Shown in pieces: positions 1 to 5,047 of a stretch of DNA of 5,047 bases. Where the stretch lies: positions 1 through 5,047 of the forward strand of contig CAMPIC010000273.1 of assembly GCA_946886185.1 (NCBI GenBank). The letters run 5' to 3'. The notes beneath the pieces were generated by a model. It searched no databases. It was not told the origin of the DNA and saw only the letters and a list, made by a program, of their open reading frames with translations. This DNA comes from an uncultured bacterium. Its GTDB lineage: Bacteria; Eisenbacteria; RBG-16-71-46; CAIMUX01. The number at the start of each line of letters is the position of its first letter. Position 1 is the stretch's first letter. Position numbers and translations under genes: made by a program.

Positions 1-190
1 GTCCAAGAGTCCCCGCAGCAACCGTGACCCGCGAATGCGGCTGCTTTTGACAGAGATGCAATGATTTTTCCGGTGTTGTGCACATGCGGTCCCGCGATCT
101 GAACCGCGACTGTCGAAATGGTGCGTTCCGCCGTGAGCAGCGTCAGGCGCTTGACCATGTTCCACGTCCACGAGGGAGCGCCGCACTTTC

Positions 191-219
191 TTGACAGTGT
201 GGCCCCCCCTGGCTACATT
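191..219 (+). promoter_or_regulatory. Candidate sigma-70-type promoter (distal)
   Basis: A perfect -35 hexamer TTGACA (191-196) is followed by a 17-base spacer and the -10-like hexamer TACATT (214-219), which matches 4 of 6 consensus positions. Transcription would begin near 226 and leave a leader of about 240 bases before the ATG at 466. The hexamers and spacing are seen directly; promoter activity is inference. The consensus is that of housekeeping sigma factors in well-studied bacteria and may apply only loosely to this organism. Confidence 0.4.
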
Positions 220-407
220 CGAATTCACTCGGGAGGTGGGAGGATCAAGGCCCCGATCATCCGCCGAGTGTGTGGGCGGGACAGCCTCCCGGGCGTCTCC
301 AGACGAAAGAGAACGAGTCCCCCAATTTGGTTCCCATGCCTGGCGTGAACCAACACGTCCGAGCGTTTCTAGCGCGCTTGAACGTGAACTGACGCGCGCC
401 ACTCTCG

Positions 408-435
408 TCGACTCGAGATTGCGTTAGCGTATACA
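408..435 (+). promoter_or_regulatory. Candidate proximal promoter of the 466 gene
   Basis: TCGACT (408-413, 4 of 6 matches to TTGACA) and TATACA (430-435, 4 of 6 matches to TATAAT) are separated by 16 bases. Transcription would start near 442, just ahead of the Shine-Dalgarno site at 448-456, giving a conventional short leader. The -35 box lies in the loop of a small inverted repeat, TCTCG (403-407)/CGAGA (414-418). The match is moderate and chance is a real alternative. Confidence 0.3.
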
Positions 436-447
436 TCCGTGCGCTCC

Positions 448-456
448 GGAGGAGGG
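448..456 (+). promoter_or_regulatory. Strong Shine-Dalgarno site fixing the start at 466
   Basis: The purine run GGAGGAGGG lies 9 bases before the ATG at 466. The earlier in-frame ATG at 439 is ruled out as start because the Shine-Dalgarno run would fall inside its coding sequence. The site is also the best single argument that a gene begins here. Confidence 0.6.
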
Positions 457-465
457 AAGCATCCT

Positions 466-804
466 ATGAGTTCCTTGCGAATAACGAGACGTCGTACAAC
501 CCAGCTCGTGTGGACGACGATCCTGACTCTTTCGTGCGTCATCGTCTTCCTCGACGTGGACGGCCTGAAGGCAAAACCACTCGAGTATGAGTGCCTCAAC
601 GGCGCGTGGACGAACGACGGCACCCCTTTCGAGGAGCCAGAGCTCAATGCGGATGCCACCTGCTTGAGCAACCATGACCACCGGTCTCACGAATGCGAGC
701 CTCAGGCGGCCGTGCAGGCAGTTCGCCCGGCGAGGGAAACGACACCCTCTCCGCGCCTCACGCACATCGTCAGCTTCCTGTTCCGTCTCGGTTGGATGCG
801 TTGA
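466..804 (+). CDS. Small putative secreted or membrane-anchored protein (112 aa)
   Basis: I do not recognise this protein. From the ATG at 466 it has a basic n-region (Arg5 and Arg8-Arg10), then a hydrophobic stretch at about residues 14-29 (LVWTTILTLSCVIVFL), then GLKA at 33-36. This is consistent with a Sec signal peptide cleaved after Ala36 or with an uncleaved membrane anchor. Cys24 lies inside the hydrophobic segment without a proper lipobox, so a lipoprotein is unlikely. The exported part is hydrophilic, with Cys43, Cys66 and Cys77 and an acidic segment at 51-63; Cys43 and Cys66 could form a disulfide. The C-terminus is Pro/Arg-rich and ends in a short hydrophobic tail. Support comes from the strong Shine-Dalgarno site and G/C-ending codons, clearest over about 520-650. 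It precedes the TPR/AAA gene by 68 bases with no visible terminator, so co-transcription is plausible. No function can be assigned; it could still be a spurious frame. Confidence 0.5.
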   Translation: MSSLRITRRRTTQLVWTTILTLSCVIVFLDVDGLKAKPLEYECLNGAWTNDGTPFEEPELNADATCLSNHDHRSHECEPQAAVQAVRPARETTPSPRLTHIVSFLFRLGWMR

Positions 805-849
805 TCGAGCCCTGACCGGCTGCACGCTGATCCCACTGCAATACGGAAC

Positions 850-861
850 GTCCCGCGGGAC
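850..861. repeat. Perfect 12-bp palindrome ahead of the TPR/AAA gene
   Basis: GTCCCGCGGGAC is its own reverse complement and ends one base before the Shine-Dalgarno run of the gene at 873. It could be a binding site for a dimeric regulator. As RNA it could make only a very tight fold because there is no spacer for a loop. In GC-rich DNA about one such palindrome per few kilobases is expected by chance, so only its position makes it notable. Confidence 0.35.
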
Positions 862-862
862 T

Positions 863-868
863 GGGAGG
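863..868 (+). promoter_or_regulatory. Shine-Dalgarno site with short spacing, start at 873
   Basis: GGGAGG lies only 4 bases before the ATG at 873, slightly closer than usual. It is still the best-supported start for the TPR/AAA gene; the in-frame ATG at codon 28 (954) has no comparable purine run at a sensible distance. Confidence 0.55.
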
Positions 869-872
869 CTTC

Positions 873-3191
873 ATGACGACACACTCGAACTCTCTCGAAG
901 GCGCGCGCGGAAGGCGCCCCCTCGCGCGGCCCGAAGCGGCCGAACGCAAGGTGATGCTGGAACTGGCCAGAATCTATGTTTCCTCTTCCGCCTCGACGGC
1001 GGCGCTCGAGACCCTGGACCGGTTGCCTCGCAACGGTTGGGATGAAGAGGCGCGGCTGCTGCGGGCGGAGGCGCTCATCGGACTGGGGAACTTTGCCGAA
1101 GCGGAGAGTCTGCTCGGCGCGCCGCTCCTCCCGGAGCTGCGCACCTCTCCATCACCCGCGCAAACGAGTCCCGCGAGCTCACGGAGCGCGCTCCAGCTGG
1201 GGGGACCCCGGCGCCGACCGCTGTCCCGCGTCGAGCGGTTCGGGTTGTGGCGATTCTTGCTGCAGATGCGCGTTCTCCATCGGACCGGTCGGAGCGAGCA
1301 GGTCCTGGGGTTGGGACGCGCGTTCTTCGGACGGCCAGGAGCGCCCACCTGCATCTACGTCGCGCGAATCGGATCGGTCATGGCGCAAGCCATGCTCTCG
1401 CAGAATCGTCCCTCGGAAGCGCGGGAGCTTTACGAGCAGGTGCTCGACGTTTACCGCAAGCTGCAATCGCGCGAGGGGATCGCGGACGCGCTGTTCGGAA
1501 TCGCCAACACACATCTCCTCGATTGCCATTGGGATGAAGCCGACGCGCTCTATCAGGAGTGCCGGTACCGCTACGAGGAGCTCGGCCAGTCCGACAAAGC
1601 GCTCGCCGCCACCATCAACCTGGGCGTGCTGCGGGTGAAGCGGGGCGAGTTCACGAGCGGTCGAATCCTGCTGGAGCAGGCGCTCGATCGCACCGCCCAG
1701 ATCGGCAGCAAGGCGCGCACCACCACCATCTACCTCGGGTTGGCGATGGCCGAGAGCCGTTGCGGCTCCCCCGGGATGGCGGTGCCGCACTTGCTCGCCG
1801 GCATCCGAGAGGCGCGACGGACCGGAAATCGCAGGGCTCAGGCGCTCTTTCTGGAGTTCTTGGGCGAGCTCCGCCTCGCTCGCGGGGATCTGGAACGCGC
1901 CAGGCGAGCCTTGTTGCTGGGACTTCGCATCGCGCGAACGATCGCGGTCCACGGCGACGTCGTGTTCGAGATCGAAAGGCGGCTGGCCGAAGTCGCTCTC
2001 CAACAAGGATCGCTTCGCGAAGCGCGCAAGCGCGCCACCGACAGCGCCCGCGACGGACATCGCTTCGGCGACAACTACGAGGTCGCGGTCGCCGGGCGCG
2101 TCCTGGCAGAGGTAGAGGAAGCGGAAGGTAAGCTGGATTCCGCGCTGAAACGCGTGGAAACGTCCGCTTCGACTCTCGACCGGTTGGGAGAGACCTACGA
2201 ACGCGCTCGTCTCGAGATCGTGCGCCTGCGGATTCTTCGCCGTCTCGGGAAGATCACGGTCGAGTCGCTCCAGTCGCGAGCTCTTGCCGTTTCCCGACCG
2301 TTCGAAGCAACGCCCGCCTCTCCGGTCATGCTGGATGTGCGCCGACTGGGCGGATGGATCCATCGCCGCCGTTCCGTGGTGCGGACAGCGCCGGAGGCAC
2401 CCGCCGATGCAGAGAACAAGCAGGATCATCCGTTCGCCGAGGATGACGAGCGCATGTTTCGCACGCTGGGACTCGTGACCAAGGATCCATCCCTGCGGCA
2501 GTCGCTCGTCCTGGCTCGTCGAGTCGCGGCCTTACCGGTGCCGGTCCTGATCCTCGGTGAACCAGGGACGGGACGGGAAAAGCTGGCGCGTCTCATCCAC
2601 GGGTGGTCGAAACGGCCGGGCGTATACATCCCGTTTCATTGTACGGATCTTCCCGCGCACTACCTGGAGGCGGAGTTGTTCGGCGGAGAGGGCGCCGCGC
2701 AGAGCGGAATTCTCGCGGCGAGCCACAACGGGACGCTCTTCCTCGATGACGTCGCGGAACTCCCCAAAGATCTGCAACGACGGCTGCTCCTGTGGATGCG
2801 CCTCCATGAAGGAAAGGGCGTCGAGCTGCCTCCGGAGGCTCCGCTCGATTGGGGCGCCGATCTGCGGGTGGCTGCGGGATGGCGCGGATGGGATGTGCGA
2901 CTGCTCGCGGCGGGCACGATCGGAGCGAGCGGCAGACTCGGACTGCGCGACGATCTGTATCGGCAGCTCGGGCGGGTCGTGATCGAGATCCCTCCGCTGC
3001 GGAAGCGCCCCGGCGACATCGCGCTGCTCGCCCAGGCGTTCCTCGATCACGCGCGGGAGCGTTACGGGGAGGAACTGCCCGACTTTCCGAGCTCTGTCCT
3101 GGAAGAGCTCCAGCAAAACCCGTGGCCGGGCAACCTTCCCGAGCTGCGTCGCGCCGTCGAGCTGCGCGTCGCGGAGTTGCGAAATCTGTAG
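873..3191 (+). CDS. TPR-repeat protein with degenerate sigma-54-activator-type AAA+ domain
   Basis: This 772-residue, probably cytoplasmic protein has no signal peptide or membrane segment. Residues about 27-456 form roughly eight or nine TPR-like helical hairpins, for example 57-86, 164-197, 202-236, 242-276, 284-317, 322-356, 362-395 and 402-436. The spacing near 40 resembles MalT-type arrays. A Ser/Pro-rich insert lies at about 85-118. A linker at about 465-530 leads to an AAA+ domain (about 532-772) of the bEBP family: GEPGTGRE (562-569, Walker A), ELFG (601-604), GTLFLDDV (620-627, Walker B), LRDDLY (691-696, arginine-finger region), PPLRKRPGDI (707-716) and WPGNLPEL (751-758, sensor II). 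The family's key residues are altered. Arg568 replaces the Walker A Lys, Asp626 replaces the Walker B Glu, GAFTGA is missing between 604 and 620, AAGT (679-682) stands for the usual AATN, and Pro756 replaces the sensor II Arg. There is no C-terminal helix-turn-helix. Sigma-54 activation or strong ATP hydrolysis is therefore unlikely; a regulatory scaffold or nucleotide-sensing partner is inferred. The TPR array probably binds a protein or ligand. Confidence 0.85.
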   Translation: MTTHSNSLEGARGRRPLARPEAAERKVMLELARIYVSSSASTAALETLDRLPRNGWDEEARLLRAEALIGLGNFAEAESLLGAPLLPELRTSPSPAQTSPASSRSALQLGGPRRRPLSRVERFGLWRFLLQMRVLHRTGRSEQVLGLGRAFFGRPGAPTCIYVARIGSVMAQAMLSQNRPSEARELYEQVLDVYRKLQSREGIADALFGIANTHLLDCHWDEADALYQECRYRYEELGQSDKALAATINLGVLRVKRGEFTSGRILLEQALDRTAQIGSKARTTTIYLGLAMAESRCGSPGMAVPHLLAGIREARRTGNRRAQALFLEFLGELRLARGDLERARRALLLGLRIARTIAVHGDVVFEIERRLAEVALQQGSLREARKRATDSARDGHRFGDNYEVAVAGRVLAEVEEAEGKLDSALKRVETSASTLDRLGETYERARLEIVRLRILRRLGKITVESLQSRALAVSRPFEATPASPVMLDVRRLGGWIHRRRSVVRTAPEAPADAENKQDHPFAEDDERMFRTLGLVTKDPSLRQSLVLARRVAALPVPVLILGEPGTGREKLARLIHGWSKRPGVYIPFHCTDLPAHYLEAELFGGEGAAQSGILAASHNGTLFLDDVAELPKDLQRRLLLWMRLHEGKGVELPPEAPLDWGADLRVAAGWRGWDVRLLAAGTIGASGRLGLRDDLYRQLGRVVIEIPPLRKRPGDIALLAQAFLDHARERYGEELPDFPSSVLEELQQNPWPGNLPELRRAVELRVAELRNL

Positions 3192-3204
3192 CCCGCCCGG
3201 CAAT

Positions 3205-3240
3205 GAGGGGGCGGTCCTCTGGGCCGCCCCTCCGCCTCTT
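3205..3240 (+). terminator. Probable intrinsic terminator after the TPR/AAA gene
   Basis: The left arm at 3205-3217 (GAGGGGGCGGTCC) pairs with the right arm at 3221-3232 (GGGCCGCCCCTC). The result is a 12-bp GC-rich stem with one bulged G, one G-U pair and a three-base loop. A weak pyrimidine tract with a short T-run follows (CTCTTTCC, 3236-3243). It starts 13 bases after the stop codon at 3189-3191. The stem is clear; the T-tract is poor, so efficiency is uncertain. Confidence 0.55.
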
Positions 3241-3332
3241 TCCCCGACTTTCCGCTCTCTCCCGGCCTCCGGTCCGATTATTTACTGCCACGATGCTGTT
3301 CGCCGGTCTTGCCGCGGCCGAAGTAAGTCGTA

Positions 3333-3408
3333 AGCTCCCCGGAAAGGGCGCTAGCGATCGCACGCGCCTCCCGCCCCGCTGGCGGGGGCGAGTCGCGCAA
3401 CAGGGAGG
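3333..3408 (+). promoter_or_regulatory. Structured leader of transketolase with possible anti-Shine-Dalgarno pairing
   Basis: The leader can form a hairpin at 3333-3352 (AGC and CCC pair with GGG and GCT across one internal mismatch, loop CGGAAA). A second hairpin joins CTCCCGCC (3368-3375) to GGCGGGGG (3381-3388), with one G-U pair and a 5-base loop. The overlapping segment CCTCCC (3367-3372) is also the exact complement of the Shine-Dalgarno site GGGAGG (3403-3408). The two pairings exclude each other. I recognise no known riboswitch class. An A/T-rich patch at 3276-3286 might hold a -10 element, but no -35 partner is visible. Regulation here is inference; GC-rich leaders often show such complementarity by chance. 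Confidence 0.25.
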
Positions 3409-3417
3409 TTCCCAGGA

Positions 3418-5047
3418 ATGGCCACATCGACCACGACCGAACGTTTGGATCAGCTTTCCATCGACACCATCCGGACGTTGGCGATGGATGCGGTACAGGA
3501 AGCGAACTCCGGGCACCCCGGAACCCCCATGGCGCTCGCGCCTCTCGCCTACTACTTGTGGGGGCGTCAGATGCGGTTCGATCCACAGGCGCCCGAGTGG
3601 CCCGATCGCGATCGATTCGTGCTCTCCAACGGACACGCTTCGATGCTGCTCTACGCGGTGCTCCACCTGACCGGCTATGACCTGACCTTGGACGACCTGA
3701 AACAGTTCCGGCAGTGGGGAAGCAAGACCCCCGGTCATCCCGAACGCAACCACACGCCGGGCGTCGAAGTCACCACCGGACCCTTGGGACAGGGATTTGC
3801 CAATGCGGTGGGCATGGCGATCGCGGAGCAGATGCTCGCATCGCGGTTCAATCGACCCGGTCATGAGATCGTGAATCACCACACCTTCGCGATTTGCGGC
3901 GATGGTTGCCTCATGGAGGGCCTGAGCTACGAAGCGGCCTCCCTCGCGGGTCACCTCGGGCTCGGCAAGCTCATCTGCTACTACGACGACAACCACATCT
4001 CGATCGCGGGCAGCACGCAGCTCGCATTCACCGAAGATGTGGCCGCTCGTTTCCGGGCCGCGGGTTGGCACACGACCCGTGTAGAGGACGTCAACGATCG
4101 AGCCGCCCTCGCGGAAGCGACGGAGGAGGCGCGCGCGGAAGCCAACCGCCCCTCCCTCATCCTCGTGCAATCGGTGATCGGATACGGGAGCCCCAATCGC
4201 GCCGGCACCAAGGAAGCGCACGGAGAGGCGCTCGGCGAAGAAGAAGTCCGGCTCACCAAGCGGGCTTACGGTTGGCCTGAAGACGCTCGCTTCCTCGTTC
4301 CGGACGAAGCGCGCGAGAAGTTCCGAGAGTTTGCCGATCGCGGCCGGACCCAACACCGGGCCTGGGAGGAGCGGATGGCGGCGTATCGCCAGGCGTTCCC
4401 GAAAGACGCGGCCGAGTTCGAAAGAGTCATGAGCCGCCGCCTCCCCGGCGGTTGGGAACAGGCGTGTCAGGTCGACGTTCCCGAGAAACCGGAAGCGACA
4501 CGTAGCTCCGGCGGTCGGATCTTGCAGAGCCTCGCGAGCGTGGTCCCCGAGCTGGTGGGAGGATCGGCCGATCTGGATCCATCCACGAAGACCTTCTTGA
4601 AGGAGAGCCCCAACTTTTCCCTCGAGCATCGCGATGGGCGCAACATCCAGTACGGCGTGCGCGAGCATGCGATGGGCGCGATCGTCAACGGAATCGCAGC
4701 ACACGGCGGTCTGCGCCCGTTCGGAGCGACCTTCTTCGTCTTTTCCGATTACATGCGTCCGACGATTCGCCTCGCCGCGATTGCGCATCTTCCCTCGATC
4801 TTCGTCTACACCCATGACTCGATCGGTCTCGGCGAAGACGGCCCGACGCACGAGCCGGTCGAACATCTCGCTTCTCTCCGCGCAATGCCGAATGTACACA
4901 CGATCCGTCCGGCGGATGCGCGAGAGACCGGCGAGGCATGGGCGGCGGCGCTGCGGCGCGACGACGGTCCCACCCTGCTCGTTCTCTCTCGGCAGAACCT
5001 TCCGCAGATGAAGCGGGATCGGAGCACCTTGGGTGGAGAAGAGGGCG
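3418..5047 (+). CDS. tkt: Transketolase, C-terminus cut by window end
   Basis: Transketolase is a thiamine-diphosphate and divalent-metal enzyme. It moves two-carbon ketol units between sugar phosphates (for example xylulose-5-phosphate to ribose-5-phosphate) in the cytoplasmic non-oxidative pentose phosphate or Calvin pathway. The 543 residues seen cover the PP domain, the Pyr domain and the start of the C-terminal domain; about 120-140 residues of a typical 660-680 are missing. Visible motifs: SGHPG with His33, SNGHAS with His73, His107, GPLGQG (121-126), GDGCLMEG (161-168, metal/diphosphate site with Asp162), DDNHIS (190-195, Asn192), His268, YGVREHAMG with catalytic Glu416, Phe442, and [16 protein letters not shown] with His466, Asp474 and His478. 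The sugar-phosphate ligands are also present: Arg362, Ser389 and Arg525. By motif alignment these correspond to the known E. coli TktA active-site residues, so an active enzyme is expected. The start is set by GGGAGG (3403-3408) 9 bases upstream. It is probably transcribed separately from the TPR/AAA gene, behind the terminator. DXP synthase and dihydroxyacetone synthase are less likely, given the classical transketolase motif order. Confidence 0.96.
   Translation, partial: MATSTTTERLDQLSIDTIRTLAMDAVQEANSGHPGTPMALAPLAYYLWGRQMRFDPQAPEWPDRDRFVLSNGHASMLLYAVLHLTGYDLTLDDLKQFRQWGSKTPGHPERNHTPGVEVTTGPLGQGFANAVGMAIAEQMLASRFNRPGHEIVNHHTFAICGDGCLMEGLSYEAASLAGHLGLGKLICYYDDNHISIAGSTQLAFTEDVAARFRAAGWHTTRVEDVNDRAALAEATEEARAEANRPSLILVQSVIGYGSPNRAGTKEAHGEALGEEEVRLTKRAYGWPEDARFLVPDEAREKFREFADRGRTQHRAWEERMAAYRQAFPKDAAEFERVMSRRLPGGWEQACQVDVPEKPEATRSSGGRILQSLASVVPELVGGSADLDPSTKTFLKESPNFSLEHRDGRNIQYGVREHAMGAIVNGIAAHGGLRPFGATFFVFSDYMRPTIRLAAIAHLPSIFVYTHDSIGLGEDGPTHEPVEHLASLRAMPNVHTIRPADARETGEAWAAALRRDDGPTLLVLSRQNLPQMKRDRSTLGGEEG

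Larger units (their letters stand above)
1..465. other. Upstream non-coding region, no convincing gene
   Basis: I see no supportable gene here. Overlapping open frames at 118-348 and 191-427 on the + strand lack a Shine-Dalgarno site and give Arg/Pro/Ser-rich products with no recognisable domain. A frame open from position 2 to a TGA at 62-64 could be the last 20 codons of an upstream gene, but it is too short to judge. The stretch is less uniformly GC-rich than the coding regions (for example the T-run at 65-69). It contains two TTGACA hexamers (47-52 and 191-196), an 8-bp palindrome TGTGCACA at 77-84, and the inverted pair GCGGT (86-90)/ACCGC (103-107). Only the second TTGACA has a matching -10 box at proper spacing. 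The region therefore reads as an upstream regulatory region or long 5' leader for the gene at 466. Confidence 0.6.

Noticed and set aside
118..427. Two overlapping + strand open frames (118-348 and 191-427)
   Set aside because: They have no Shine-Dalgarno site, no codon-bias signal and no recognisable product, and the second starts within the candidate -35 box at 191.
466..540. Lipoprotein or Tat signal in the small protein
   Set aside because: The residues before Cys24 (TLS) do not fit a lipobox and the hydrophobic stretch continues past the Cys. The Arg run (TRRRTTQL) lacks the S/T-RR-x-F-L-K pattern.
424..884. Open frames on the - strand at 424-825 and 702-884, and a + strand frame at 674-1045
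   Set aside because: They overlap the better-supported gene at 466-804 or the start of the TPR/AAA gene, with no ribosome site or domain of their own.
1179..2429. A 416-codon open frame on the - strand
   Set aside because: It is entirely antisense to the TPR array; its product has no domain features and is explained by codon bias of the sense gene.
3192..3240. A frameshifted helix-turn-helix tail for the TPR/AAA protein beyond its stop codon
   Set aside because: I looked for continuation of a Fis-type helix-turn-helix. The sequence after the stop goes straight into a GC-rich hairpin, so the short C-terminus does not look like a recent frameshift.
3192..3417. A sigma-54 (-24/-12) promoter near the TPR/AAA or transketolase genes
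   Set aside because: I searched for TGGC-N-GC-type elements with the right GG/GC spacing and found no acceptable match; TGGCGGG at 3380-3386 lacks a proper -12 partner.
3602..3616. Palindromic CGATCGCGATCG inside transketolase, and a GCGATCGC octamer at 3354-3361
   Set aside because: The first encodes the ordinary Asp-Arg-Asp-Arg segment. The octamer is a single copy, not the repeated HIP1 pattern of cyanobacteria.
2593..4899. A 768-codon open frame on the - strand spanning the end of the TPR/AAA gene, the intergenic region and most of transketolase
   Set aside because: It lies opposite two strongly supported genes, gives an Arg-rich low-information product and has no recognisable motif. 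Long antisense open frames are expected opposite high-GC codon usage. Its passage through the intergenic region is mildly unusual but not evidence of a gene.

Overview
The window is a GC-rich (roughly 60-65% by eye) bacterial segment. It has two confident protein genes on the + strand, one probable small secreted-protein gene in front of them, and no RNA genes, mobile elements or CRISPR. Compact spacing, purine-rich Shine-Dalgarno sites (GGGAGG/GGAGG) and strong G/C bias at third codon positions indicate a high-GC bacterium. A TPR array fused to a sigma-54-activator-type AAA+ module fits lineages rich in such fusions (myxobacteria/Deltaproteobacteria, Acidobacteria, or uncultivated FCB-like groups such as Eisenbacteria or Krumholzibacteria). 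That placement is inference; nothing here fixes the taxon.

Layout: positions 1-465 hold no convincing gene but contain two candidate sigma-70-type promoters, one far upstream (TTGACA-17-TACATT) and one close to the first start codon. Positions 466-804 encode a 112-residue protein with an N-terminal hydrophobic segment and a short Cys-containing exported part. A 68-base gap follows, with a perfect 12-bp palindrome next to the Shine-Dalgarno site of the next gene. Positions 873-3191 encode a 772-residue protein: about eight or nine TPR repeats followed by an AAA+ domain of the bacterial enhancer-binding-protein (bEBP) type. That AAA+ domain lacks the GAFTGA loop, the Walker A lysine, the sensor II arginine and any C-terminal helix-turn-helix. 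A GC-rich hairpin after its stop is a likely terminator. A 226-base intergenic region then leads to transketolase (3418 to the window end), whose leader can fold so that one segment pairs either with a neighbouring hairpin arm or with the Shine-Dalgarno site.

How they work together: the small secreted protein gene and the TPR/AAA gene could be one transcription unit, as no terminator is visible between them. The TPR/AAA protein looks like a protein-interaction or signalling scaffold derived from a sigma-54 activator, not a working activator. Transketolase is a housekeeping enzyme of the non-oxidative pentose phosphate (or Calvin) pathway, separated from the TPR/AAA gene by the terminator and probably transcribed independently. 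The most noteworthy item is the eroded bEBP module on a TPR array; the rest is ordinary or only suggestive.
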